From NCBI GenBank assembly GCA_947488815.1, contig CANLCC010000002.1, positions 69,789-133,788 of the forward strand: a stretch of DNA of 64,000 bases. The letters run 5' to 3'. The notes beneath the pieces are model-generated. The model searched no databases, was not told where the DNA came from, and saw nothing but the letters and a program-made list of their open reading frames with translations. Positions within the stretch are counted from its first letter, which is position 1; the number at the start of each line of letters is the position of its first letter. The stretch is from CAIQIA01 sp945861105. Its GTDB lineage: Bacteria; Cyanobacteriota; Cyanobacteriia; PCC-6307; Cyanobiaceae. Made by a program: the position numbers and the translations under genes. Positions 8,450-16,078 of this stretch are shown one piece after another.

Positions 8450-8891
8450 CGACGGTGTGCACGTTGCCACGGGGGTTGAAGTCGGCCTCCAGCTGCATCC
8501 ACAGGGGGTCGGCCGCCAGCACCAGATCGTCAAGGATGCGGTTGACCACCTCTTCATGGGAGATGGTGATGTCGCGCCAGCGGTTCACATAGAGCTTGAG
8601 GGCCTTCAGTTCAAGCACCCGCGGTCCGGGCTGGTAGAGAAGCTGCAGGCTGGCGAAGTCGGGATAGCCCGAGAAGGGGCAGAGGCAGGTGAACTCGGGC
8701 AGGGTGATGGCCACCTCATAGACGCGGCCGGGGCGGGGGTTGTCGAAGCAGATCAGCTGGGCCTCGGCGATGGCCCGCTCGCCGTAGTGGGGCCGGACCG
8801 TTGCATCCGCAGGAGCAGGCTCGGGCGGAATGGCTTCTGGCGGAATCGGTTCTGGCGGGATGCTGGAGGTCACGGGATTGATGGCAGACAA
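8415..8891 (-). CDS. queF: NADPH-dependent 7-cyano-7-deazaguanine reductase QueF
   Basis: QueF reduces preQ0 to preQ1, a step of queuosine synthesis for tRNA wobble modification. The 158-residue protein is the short, unimodular type. The catalytic cysteine is Cys71 in EFTCLCPFSGYPDFA, followed by Asp78. LELKALKLYVNRWRD and ISHEEV make up the substrate-binding part. Residues 11-25 are a proline-rich repeat (IPPEP IPPEA IPPEP) encoded by a 15-base tandem repeat, which is not part of the catalytic fold. It is divergent from glnB and overlaps ccs1 at the 3' end. Confidence 0.93.
   Translation of the reverse strand: MSAINPVTSSIPPEPIPPEAIPPEPAPADATVRPHYGERAIAEAQLICFDNPRPGRVYEVAITLPEFTCLCPFSGYPDFASLQLLYQPGPRVLELKALKLYVNRWRDITISHEEVVNRILDDLVLAADPLWMQLEADFNPRGNVHTVVTARHGQRHAN
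8824..8862 (-). repeat. 15-base in-frame tandem repeat in queF
   Basis: On the plus strand, units of 15 bases beginning GGCGGAAT start at 8824 and 8839, and a third partial copy starts at 8854. On the queF strand they encode the repeated pentapeptide IPPE(P/A). The repeat keeps the frame, so copy-number change would lengthen or shorten the flexible N-terminus without breaking the enzyme. Confidence 0.8.
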
Positions 8892-8903
8892 GGTGGGATG
8901 CCC

Positions 8904-8917
8904 GTAGCAATCGCTAC
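8904..8917 (+). promoter_or_regulatory. NtcA-type binding site upstream of glnB
   Basis: The sequence GTAGCAATCGCTAC fits the NtcA consensus GTA-N8-TAC exactly. Twenty-two bases after it lies TGGAAT (8940-8945), a weak -10 element at the spacing typical of NtcA-activated class II promoters; CATAAT at 8957-8962 is a better hexamer but further away. glnB is a classical NtcA target in cyanobacteria. The site lies in the 92-base gap between divergent queF and glnB, and the assignment to glnB is inferred. Confidence 0.65.
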
Positions 8918-8983
8918 GACCGATGGACCGACGGCTTCATGGAATGGCCACCGGTCCATAATCCTGGCAAAGCCCCCAGCACC

Positions 8984-9322
8984 ATGAAGAAGATCGAGGC
9001 GATCATCCGCCCCTTCAAGCTCGACGACGTCAAGATGGCCCTTGTCAATGCCGGCATCGTCGGCATGACCGTGACGGAGGTGAGGGGCTTCGGCCGCCAG
9101 AAGGGGCAGGTGGAGCGCTACCGCGGTTCCGAGTTCACCGTCGAGTTCCTGCAGAAGCTCAAGCTCGACATCGTCGTTGAAGACGACAAGGTGGACGTGG
9201 TGGTCAATGCGATCCAGGAGGCGGCCCGCACCGGCGAGATCGGTGACGGCAAGATCTTCGTCTCCCCCGTGGAGTCGGTGGTGCGCATCCGCACCGGCGA
9301 CCGCGACGGCAGCGCCATCTGA
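8984..9322 (+). CDS. glnB: Nitrogen regulatory protein PII
   Basis: PII senses ATP/ADP and 2-oxoglutarate and controls NAGK, PipX and other targets. The protein is 112 residues with the family N-terminus MKKIEAIIRPFKLDDVK and C-terminal VVRIRTGDRDG. The T-loop reads GQVERYRGSEF: Ser49, the cyanobacterial phosphorylation site, is present, but position 51 is Phe in place of the usual Tyr and position 43 is Val where Thr is common. The start is ATG 8984 by homology; an in-frame upstream ATG at 8939 would add 15 residues not found in the family. An NtcA-type box lies upstream. Confidence 0.96.
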   Translation: MKKIEAIIRPFKLDDVKMALVNAGIVGMTVTEVRGFGRQKGQVERYRGSEFTVEFLQKLKLDIVVEDDKVDVVVNAIQEAARTGEIGDGKIFVSPVESVVRIRTGDRDGSAI

Positions 9323-9326
9323 GCCT

Positions 9327-10124
9327 TCAGAGGTCCCCCAGGGCGGCCTCCCAGGCCGGGTCGTCAAGGCCGGGTGCGGGCCCCAGCCAGAGCAGCAGCT
9401 CGCGGTTGCCCGCCGGCCCATGCACCGGCGAGGCCACCAGCCCCTGGGGTCGCCACTGGAGGGCTCCCGCCGCCGTGGCCACCGCCACCACGGCATCCCG
9501 GCGCCCGCGAGGATCGCGCACGACGCCACCCTTGCCGACCCGTTCGCGCCCCAGCTCGAACTGCGGCTTGACAAGCACCACAGCCTCGGCGGCCGCTCCA
9601 CCCGCCAGCAGTGCCTGCAGGGCCGGCAGCACGAGGGTGAGCGAAATGAATGACAGATCGGCCACCGCCAGGTCAGGCCATTCCTCACCGGGGGCGTACA
9701 GATCTTCGGGGCGCAGATGGCGCACGTTGGTCCGTTCACGCAGCACCAGCCGTGGGTCCTGGCGCAGGCTCCAGGCGGTCTGGCCATAACCGACATCAAC
9801 ACCATGGATGCGGCGCGCACCGTGCTGCAGCAGGCAGTCGCTGAAGCCACCGGTGGAGATGCCGGCATCCAGGCAGCAGCGGTCCCGCACACGGATGGGC
9901 AGCTGCTCGAGGGCGGCGGCCAGCTTCTCGCCGCCGCGGGAGACGAACCGCGGCGGCTGGGTCACCGTCGGCAGGGCCTCGAGGGGGATGAGCTGGCCGG
10001 GTTTGTCGACCACCTGTCCATCCAGGCGCACCCGACCGGCGCGGATCAGCTGCTGCGCCTGCTGGCGGCTGTCGACCAGCCCCAGTTCCTGCAGGCGCAG
10101 ATCAAGGCGTTGGCGGCTGGCCAT
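9327..10124 (-). CDS. tlyA: TlyA-family rRNA methyltransferase (S4 + FtsJ-like domains)
   Basis: TlyA-type enzymes 2'-O-methylate ribosomal RNA; some members have been called hemolysins. The predicted protein is 265 residues. An S4 RNA-binding domain covers about residues 1-60 (RLDLRLQELGLVDSRQQAQQ). GGEKLAAAL leads into a Rossmann methyltransferase domain with the SAM motif CLDAGISTGGFSDC and the catalytic-region segments DLSFISL and VLVKPQFELG. I chose ATG 10124 because the S4 domain begins there; the frame is open to 10166. It converges on glnB with a 4-base gap. Confidence 0.9.
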   Translation of the reverse strand: MASRQRLDLRLQELGLVDSRQQAQQLIRAGRVRLDGQVVDKPGQLIPLEALPTVTQPPRFVSRGGEKLAAALEQLPIRVRDRCCLDAGISTGGFSDCLLQHGARRIHGVDVGYGQTAWSLRQDPRLVLRERTNVRHLRPEDLYAPGEEWPDLAVADLSFISLTLVLPALQALLAGGAAAEAVVLVKPQFELGRERVGKGGVVRDPRGRRDAVVAVATAAGALQWRPQGLVASPVHGPAGNRELLLWLGPAPGLDDPAWEAALGDL

Positions 10125-10269
10125 GGCAGTGCTGTCACATCGGCGACCGGCCGCAGGGGCCTGCATCAGCCTGCCTTAACACAGACCGGCAGCAAATCCG
10201 AGGAAAAGCCGACGAGGCTCTGGAGATGGGGAAATTCGCCCGAGGATTCTTGGAACCCCGAAGGGATCG

Positions 10270-10515
10270 ATGACCCCCTCCGAGACCGGCCCCGGCCAGC
10301 TGCTGCCGTTTCCGCAGGTGCTGCAACCCGGAAGCTTCGTGCGGCTGCGTCAGCACCCCGACGATCTGCCGTCGTTCGAGCTGATCCGCTGCGAAGGCCG
10401 CCGCTGCTGGGTGCGTCAACAGGCCTGGGGCCCGCTGATCCAGTGGGAGGTGGCCCGCCGCAGCCTCACCCCCGACGACGACCTGGCCCAGGAGGGACGC
10501 CGCACCCCGGCCTAG
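10270..10515 (+). CDS. Small protein of unknown function upstream of purB
   Basis: An 81-residue soluble protein with no family I can name. It contains PGSFVRLRQHPDDLPSFELI and RRCWVRQQAWGPLIQWEV, which resemble a small beta-barrel (SH3-like) protein, but this is only an impression. AAGGGA lies just before the ATG. Coding is supported by a proper ribosome binding site, codon use like the neighbours and a position directly before purB; I recall a similar small gene here in related picocyanobacteria. Confidence 0.65.
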   Translation: MTPSETGPGQLLPFPQVLQPGSFVRLRQHPDDLPSFELIRCEGRRCWVRQQAWGPLIQWEVARRSLTPDDDLAQEGRRTPA

Positions 10516-10518
10516 GGT

Positions 10519-10536
10519 GGTCGGTCGCGACCGACC
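10519..10536. repeat. Perfect 18-bp palindrome before purB
   Basis: GGTCGGTCGCGACCGACC is its own reverse complement. It begins 3 bases after the stop of the small upstream gene and ends 5 bases before the TTG start of purB, where the ribosome binding site would be. As RNA it could fold into a short hairpin; as DNA it could be an operator. Confidence 0.85.
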
Positions 10537-10541
10537 GAAGC

Positions 10542-11837
10542 TTGATCGAGCGTTACACCCTCCCGGAGATGGGAGCGATCTGGACCGAAGAGGCGAAATT
10601 CCAGAGCTGGTTGCAGGTGGAGATCGCCGCCACCGAAGCCAACGCCGAGCTGGGCCGGGTGCCGGCTGAGGCGGTTGCCACCATCCGCTCGCAGGCCCGC
10701 TTCAGCGTGGCACGCATCCTCGAGATCGAGGCGGAGGTGCGCCACGACGTGATCGCCTTTCTCACCAACGTCAACGAGCACGTGGGGGATGCCGGCAGGT
10801 ACATCCATGTGGGCATGACCAGCTCGGATGTGCTGGACACGGGCCTGGCGCTCCAGCTCAAGGCGTCGACGGTGCTGCTGCGCCAGGAACTGGACGCCCT
10901 GGCCGAAGCGATCCGCTGCCAGGCCCGTGCCCACCGCGACACGGTGATGATCGGCCGCAGCCATGCGATCCATGGGGAACCGATCACCTTCGGCTTCAAA
11001 CTGGCGGGCTGGCTGGCAGAGGTCGAACGCAACCGTGAGCGCCTGGAACGGCTCGAGCGGATGGTGAGCGTGGGCCAGATCAGTGGTGCCATGGGCACCT
11101 ACGCCAACACCGACCCGCAGGTGGAGGCGCTGGCCTGCGCCCGGCTGGGATTGACGCCAGACACGGCAAGCACCCAGGTGATCGCCCGCGACCGCCATGC
11201 CGACTATGTGCAGACCCTGGCCCTGGTGGGAGCCGCACTGGAGCGGTTCGCCACCGAGATCCGCAATCTGCAGCGCACCGATGTGCTCGAGGTGGAGGAG
11301 AACTTCGCCAAGGGGCAGAAGGGCAGTTCTGCGATGCCCCACAAGCGCAACCCGATCCGCAGCGAACGCATCAGCGGCCTCGCGCGGGTGTTGCGCAGCT
11401 ACGTGGTGGCCGCCCTCGAGAACTGTGCCCTCTGGCATGAACGGGACATCAGCCACAGCTCGGTGGAACGGATGATGCTGCCCGATTGCTCGGTCACGCT
11501 GCACTTCATGCTGCGGGAAATGACCCGGGTGGTGGAAGGGCTGCAGGTGTACCCCGACACCATGCAGCGGAACCTGAACATCTACGGCGGCGTGGTGTTC
11601 AGCCAGGCGGTGCTGCTGGCACTGGTAGCCACGGGACTCAGCCGCGAAGAGGCCTATCGCATCGTGCAGGGCCATGCCCACGGGGCCTGGAACCGCGCCG
11701 GGGGCGACTTCCGCGCCAACCTGGAAGCCGATCCGGCCGTGACATCACGCCTGAGCCCCGAGCAGCTGGCCGACTGCTTCAGCAGCGATCGGCACCGGGT
11801 GCACCTGCCGGTGATCTATGGGCGGCTGGGGATCTGA
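10542..11837 (+). CDS. purB: Adenylosuccinate lyase
   Basis: PurB splits adenylosuccinate to AMP and fumarate and SAICAR to AICAR in purine synthesis. The 431-residue protein has the class signature GSSAMPHKRNP, the TSSDVLDTG block and the HAIHGEPITFGFK block with the catalytic histidine. The frame is open far upstream (to 9717) but that part lies opposite tlyA. Homology (MIERYTLPEMGAIW) puts the start at TTG 10542; no ATG or GTG is nearby. A perfect palindrome lies just before it. fumC, a homologous enzyme, is at 36 kb. Confidence 0.95.
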   Translation: MIERYTLPEMGAIWTEEAKFQSWLQVEIAATEANAELGRVPAEAVATIRSQARFSVARILEIEAEVRHDVIAFLTNVNEHVGDAGRYIHVGMTSSDVLDTGLALQLKASTVLLRQELDALAEAIRCQARAHRDTVMIGRSHAIHGEPITFGFKLAGWLAEVERNRERLERLERMVSVGQISGAMGTYANTDPQVEALACARLGLTPDTASTQVIARDRHADYVQTLALVGAALERFATEIRNLQRTDVLEVEENFAKGQKGSSAMPHKRNPIRSERISGLARVLRSYVVAALENCALWHERDISHSSVERMMLPDCSVTLHFMLREMTRVVEGLQVYPDTMQRNLNIYGGVVFSQAVLLALVATGLSREEAYRIVQGHAHGAWNRAGGDFRANLEADPAVTSRLSPEQLADCFSSDRHRVHLPVIYGRLGI

Positions 11838-11845
11838 AACCCAGT

Positions 11846-11863
11846 GGCTGAAGCCCTTCAGCC
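11846..11863. terminator. Hairpin between convergent purB and helicase genes
   Basis: GGCTGAA-GCCC-TTCAGCC forms a 7-bp stem with a 4-base loop. It covers the stop codon of the leftward helicase gene and lies 9 bases after the purB stop. No T-run follows on either strand, so it is only a possible bidirectional terminator. Confidence 0.35.
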
Positions 11864-14605
11864 CTCCAGCGGCACCCGCTGGGTGGCGGGGTTGAGCCCT
11901 TCGGGTTCGGCACCGACGATCTCCTCCTTGACGGGGAAGCGGTTGATGGCCTGCAGGGCGCGGCGGGCCTTGCCCCGCAGCTCCTCGCTGACGGCAGGGC
12001 AGTAGGGCAGCTGGGCCAGCAGATCGACGGTGCGCCGCAGCAGCCGCACCACATCCCCTTCATCCAGGGAGGTGGCGGCGATCAGATCGGTCCAGCTGGT
12101 GCCATCGGCCCAGGCCTTCACCAGGCCCATCAGATCCGGTTCCCACCACACCGGCACGACCACCTCATGGCGTTCCTGCAGCCGCACCAGCTCGCGCCGC
12201 AGGCCCCGCAGATCGTGCAGCGCCTCTTCGGCGGCGGGCGGTGGGGGATAGGCGGTCCAGAGGTCGGGACGGCTCACCTCGGTCGAGACCGCCTCCAGCA
12301 CGGCGGCCAGGTCGCCAGGGCTGAGCTCGTCGCAATGGCCACTCATCAGCACCAGCCCCAGCCAGAGCTCGTTGTCGCCCCGCAGGGCCGCCACCGTGCG
12401 ACCGATCTCGGTGGGCTCGAGGTCATCAAGGCAGCCGAAATGGCGCAGGATCTCGATCAGGCTCAGGAAGGTCTGCCAATGGCGGTTGGCCCGGTGGTGC
12501 AGCAATCGCTGCCGCTCGGCGATTTCCTCCTCCAGTTCTTCCATGCGCCGACGCTGCTTCTTGAGCTGGCGGCGATCACCCCAGCGGTGGGCCGGATCCG
12601 CCTCCAGTTCGGTCTCCAGGTCCTGCACCAGCCGCGCCTGCTGCTGCACCTCACCGGCCAGGTCGTACTGGGGGGTGTGCATGTCGTGGCGACGGGCCAG
12701 GGAGCCCACCGCCAGGGCCAGGCCGGCACTGTGGTCATCACCGTGGCGGTGTTCCCCGGGCTGGCTGAGGTCGGGGCCAGTGAAACCACCCACCTGCAGA
12801 CAGCTGAGTTCGGCATGCAGGCTCACCACCGAGCGGCAGGGCAGCAGCACCCAGAGGTTCTCGTCGGTGAGGCAGAGCAGCAGTGGGAACTGGCCGGGGC
12901 CGTCGATCTTGTCAACGATCACGGCAGGGCAGACGCGACCGCGCAGGGCCGGCGCCTTGAGGCTCACCAGGGTGCCGGGGCTGGCGAACTGCAGGGCAAG
13001 GGTGAGTTCATGGGCCAGGGTCTCTTCGGCCTGCTGCTGCAGGATCCGCAGCAGCCGCCGTTCTTCCCGCAGGCGACCGCGCTGCTTTTCGTAGGCCTCG
13101 AAGGCCTCCCATGGCACATCGGTGGCGGTTTCACCGATCAGTTCCAGCTGCTCGCGCAGTTCGCTGATGCGGGCCTGGTCATCGGCCAGGTCGAGGGTGG
13201 CGAGGTAACGGCCGAAGCTGCGTTCGACCAGCTCCCGGGCCTTCGCCAGGTCATAACGCTGCAGCAGGTTGAGCACCATGCCGTAGCTGGGGGTGAACTG
13301 GCTGACGAGGGGATCGGCGGGCGCCATGGCCAGCTGACCGGCCTCCCGCACCCCCTCGAAGCGGCTCTGGACGGTGACCACATAGCCCTGGGTGTCGAGG
13401 CCACGGCGACCGGCGCGACCGGCCATCTGCAGAAATTCGCTGGCCATCAGCCCGCGATGGCCGCTTTCGGTGCGTTTGGACAGGGCCGAGATGACCGTGG
13501 TGCGGGCGGGCATGTTGATGCCGGCCGCGAGGGTTTCGGTGGCGAACACCACCTTGATGAGCCCCTGCTGGAACAGCTCTTCAATCAGTTCCTTCCATGC
13601 CGGCAGCACACCGGCATGGTGGGCCGCCACCCCCCGCAGCAATGGCTCCAGATGCCCGTCGCGGACCGCTTCAGGATTGGCCGCCACGAAGGCATCGACG
13701 CGTTCCCGCAGGCGGGCCTGCTCGGCTGGCGTGACCAGAGAGGCCCCGCCGAGATCACGCACACCCTTGTCGCAGCCGCGGCGGCTGAAGATGAAATAGA
13801 TGGCCGGCAGCATGTCGCGTTCGGCCAGCTGGTTCACCACAAAGCCCATGGGCGGTGCTTCGGGCTGGGGCGGCCGGGGGCTGCGGTCGCCCTTGCGACG
13901 GGTGGATTTGGGGGGCCGCCAGACCTTGGCATTGGGGTGCAGGCCTGTGCCGGCTTCGTTGAGCAGCGGATGCAGACCCTTGGCGCTGCAGAAGCTGAAG
14001 GCCAGCGGCACCGGCCGGTGGTCGCTGAGCACAAGCCGGGTGGGGCCGTGCACCTGTTCGATCCAGTCGGTGAGCTGCCCGGCGTTGGCGACGGTGGCCG
14101 AGAGGGCCACCAGCTGGATCACCGAAGGGCAGTGGATGATCGACTCCTCCCAGACGGTGCCCCGCTGGGAGTCGTTCATGTAATGGCATTCGTCGAGCAC
14201 CACGGTCTCGACATCCGCCAGGGGATCGTCGTCGGGGTGATCGATCTCGGCGTAGAGCATGTTGCGGAAGATCTCGGTCGTCATCACAACGACCGCAGCC
14301 TCGCGGTTGGCGGTGATGTCGCCGGTCATCAGTCCGACCCGCTCGGCTCCGAACTGTTCGCGGAAATCGCGCAGCTTCTGGTTGGAGAGCGCCTTGAGCG
14401 GAGTGGTGTAGAACACCCGCCGGCCATGGGCCAGGGCGCGGTGGATGGCGTATTCGCCCACCAGGGTCTTGCCCGAGCCGGTGGGGGCGCTCACCACGAC
14501 CGAATGGCCCTGATCCAGGGCATCAATGGCCTCGAGCTGGAAGCCGTCGAGGCTGAAGGGGAAGAGCGCCGCCAGATCGGGCCGGCTGCTGGCGGCAGTG
14601 GTCAT
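11858..14605 (-). CDS. Ski2-like DExH-box RNA helicase
   Basis: A 915-residue superfamily 2 helicase of the Ski2/Mtr4-like type, probably acting in RNA processing or decay. The Walker A motif APTGSGKT is at residues 40-47, DECH at 138-141, then LSATVAN and the motif VI region QMAGRAGRRGLD. The C-terminal part has the helical DSHCT-like region, including a long charged stretch (RRQLKKQRRRMEELEEEIAERQR). The chloroplast relative ISE2 is the nearest named family I know. The start at 14605 gives MTTAASSRPDLAALFPFSLDGFQLEAI. It is divergent from bioF, with only 22 bases between the two starts. Confidence 0.9.
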   Translation of the reverse strand: MTTAASSRPDLAALFPFSLDGFQLEAIDALDQGHSVVVSAPTGSGKTLVGEYAIHRALAHGRRVFYTTPLKALSNQKLRDFREQFGAERVGLMTGDITANREAAVVVMTTEIFRNMLYAEIDHPDDDPLADVETVVLDECHYMNDSQRGTVWEESIIHCPSVIQLVALSATVANAGQLTDWIEQVHGPTRLVLSDHRPVPLAFSFCSAKGLHPLLNEAGTGLHPNAKVWRPPKSTRRKGDRSPRPPQPEAPPMGFVVNQLAERDMLPAIYFIFSRRGCDKGVRDLGGASLVTPAEQARLRERVDAFVAANPEAVRDGHLEPLLRGVAAHHAGVLPAWKELIEELFQQGLIKVVFATETLAAGINMPARTTVISALSKRTESGHRGLMASEFLQMAGRAGRRGLDTQGYVVTVQSRFEGVREAGQLAMAPADPLVSQFTPSYGMVLNLLQRYDLAKARELVERSFGRYLATLDLADDQARISELREQLELIGETATDVPWEAFEAYEKQRGRLREERRLLRILQQQAEETLAHELTLALQFASPGTLVSLKAPALRGRVCPAVIVDKIDGPGQFPLLLCLTDENLWVLLPCRSVVSLHAELSCLQVGGFTGPDLSQPGEHRHGDDHSAGLALAVGSLARRHDMHTPQYDLAGEVQQQARLVQDLETELEADPAHRWGDRRQLKKQRRRMEELEEEIAERQRLLHHRANRHWQTFLSLIEILRHFGCLDDLEPTEIGRTVAALRGDNELWLGLVLMSGHCDELSPGDLAAVLEAVSTEVSRPDLWTAYPPPPAAEEALHDLRGLRRELVRLQERHEVVVPVWWEPDLMGLVKAWADGTSWTDLIAATSLDEGDVVRLLRRTVDLLAQLPYCPAVSEELRGKARRALQAINRFPVKEEIVGAEPEGLNPATQRVPLEG

Positions 14606-14638
14606 GGCGTCATCCTATGGGGGCGCCATGACCACCGC
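14586..14638. promoter_or_regulatory. Divergent helicase-bioF start region with inverted repeat
   Basis: The two genes start 22 bases apart and both proteins begin MTTA. As a result the starts form arms of an imperfect inverted repeat around GTGGTCATGGCG / CGCCATGACCAC, about 15 of 18 positions matching. Promoters must overlap the opposite gene. The symmetry may be chance from two MTTA starts or a binding site; sequence alone cannot decide. Confidence 0.4.
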
Positions 14639-15848
14639 TGTGGCCCCATCCCCCATCGATGACTGGCGCGGCTGGCTGCAGAACGCCCTCGCCGCCGTGC
14701 CGGCGGAACGGCGGCGCCAGCTCCGCTGCCTGGCCCCCGCCACCCCCGCCCAGCTGGCCACGGCGGACGGCTCGCCCCTGCTCGACCTGGCCAGCAATGA
14801 CTACCTGGGCCTCAGCCGCCACCCGGCGGTGCTGGCCGCTGCGAGCGCCGAACTGGCCGCCAGCGGCCTGGGGGCCGGTGCCTCACGGCTGGTGAGCGGC
14901 AGCCGGCCCGTGCACCAGCAGCTCGAGCAGGCCCTGGCCGCCTGGCTGGGCCGCCAGACGGTGCTGCTGTTCCCCAGTGGTTTCCAGGCCAACCTGGCCG
15001 CCGTCGCGGCCTTGGCGGACCGCCACAGCCTCGTGCTGGCCGACCGGTTGGTGCACCATTCCCTGCTGGTGGGTGTGCGCGCCAGCGGTGCCCGGCTGGA
15101 GCGGTTCGCCCACAACGATGCCGGCGACCTGGAGCGGCGGCTGACGGCAGCCCGGAGCGCTCGGCCCGGCCAGCGGCTGCTGGTGCTCTGCGAGAGCGTC
15201 TACAGCATGGAGGGCACCACAGCGCCGGTGGCGACCCTGGCGGCCCTGTGTGAGCACCACGGGGCCGCCCTGCTGGTCGATGAGGCCCACGCCCTCGGCC
15301 TGCTGGGCCCCGGCGGCCGCGGTCTGGCCCATGGCCACGGCGCTGTTGCCCTGGTGAGCGGCACCTTCGGCAAGGCCTTCGGCAGTGGCGGAGCCTTTCT
15401 GGCGGCCGATGGGCTGCTGGGCGACTGGTTGCTGCAGACGAGCGGCGCCTTTCGCTACAGCACAGCCCTGGCGCCCCCCCTGGCCGCCGGGGCCCTAGCC
15501 GCCCTGACCCTGCTCGCCGGGGCCGGGGCGACGGACCTGCGGCAGCAGCTGCTGGCCCGCGCCCACCGCTGGCGCCTGGCCCTGGCGGCCGATGGCTGGC
15601 CACTCCCCCCTGGCGAAGGGCCGATCCTGCCGTTGCTGCTGGGCGACGACCGGCGCGCCCTGACGCTGCAGCAGCAGTTGGAGTCTGCGGGCCTGTTCAC
15701 GGTGGCGATCCGTCCGCCGACGGTGCCCGTGGGCAGCTCGCGGTTGCGGCTGGTGCTGCGCCACGACCTGCCCGCCGGCACCCTGCCGCGGCTGCGGGCC
15801 GCCCTGGGCCTGGGTGGTCCTGGGTCGTCGATCGACAATCATCGCTAG
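14628..15848 (+). CDS. bioF: 8-amino-7-oxononanoate synthase
   Basis: BioF condenses pimeloyl-ACP with alanine, the first ring-forming step of biotin synthesis, using PLP. The protein is 406 residues. LASNDYLGLSRHP, GAGASRLVSG, VDEAHALGLLGP and SGTFGKAFGSGG are family signatures; the PLP lysine is Lys249. The frame is open upstream to 14526, inside the helicase gene, so ATG 14628 is used. It starts a biotin gene set (bioF, bioK-like, bioC, bioD) that is interrupted directly after bioF by a low-G+C gene. Confidence 0.95.
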   Translation: MTTAVAPSPIDDWRGWLQNALAAVPAERRRQLRCLAPATPAQLATADGSPLLDLASNDYLGLSRHPAVLAAASAELAASGLGAGASRLVSGSRPVHQQLEQALAAWLGRQTVLLFPSGFQANLAAVAALADRHSLVLADRLVHHSLLVGVRASGARLERFAHNDAGDLERRLTAARSARPGQRLLVLCESVYSMEGTTAPVATLAALCEHHGAALLVDEAHALGLLGPGGRGLAHGHGAVALVSGTFGKAFGSGGAFLAADGLLGDWLLQTSGAFRYSTALAPPLAAGALAALTLLAGAGATDLRQQLLARAHRWRLALAADGWPLPPGEGPILPLLLGDDRRALTLQQQLESAGLFTVAIRPPTVPVGSSRLRLVLRHDLPAGTLPRLRAALGLGGPGSSIDNHR

Positions 15849-16078
15849 GTCTCATCGTGTTTGATTAACCATGTCAATGGTGAGGATGTTCACAAGGCCC
15901 TGGCAATTCAGCCCGCCTGTCGATGGGACGACTGACACCGGGACAACCAGAGATCACTGATCGCCTCCGAGCGGGATGGCGGCAGGCGCGTCATTGACCT
16001 CAGACACACGGCCAACGGCCCAAAACAGATCTGTTAAGTTTGCCGGAGTTAGCCATATGCAGCCTCTCCTGAGCCACG
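15849..16078. other. Intergenic region before the low-G+C insert gene
   Basis: This 230-base gap between bioF and the next gene shows no coding sequence. Base composition falls from the bioF level towards A+T at the right end. It contains a 12-bp palindrome AACAGATCTGTT (16024-16035) about 45 bases before the next start. No attachment site, insertion sequence end or flanking direct repeat was found by eye. Confidence 0.5.

Noticed and set aside
12167..14662. 831-residue open frame opposite the helicase gene
   Set aside because: High G+C leaves antisense frames open. The product is rich in His, Gly, Gln and Ala without domains, whereas the opposite strand encodes a helicase with all motifs.
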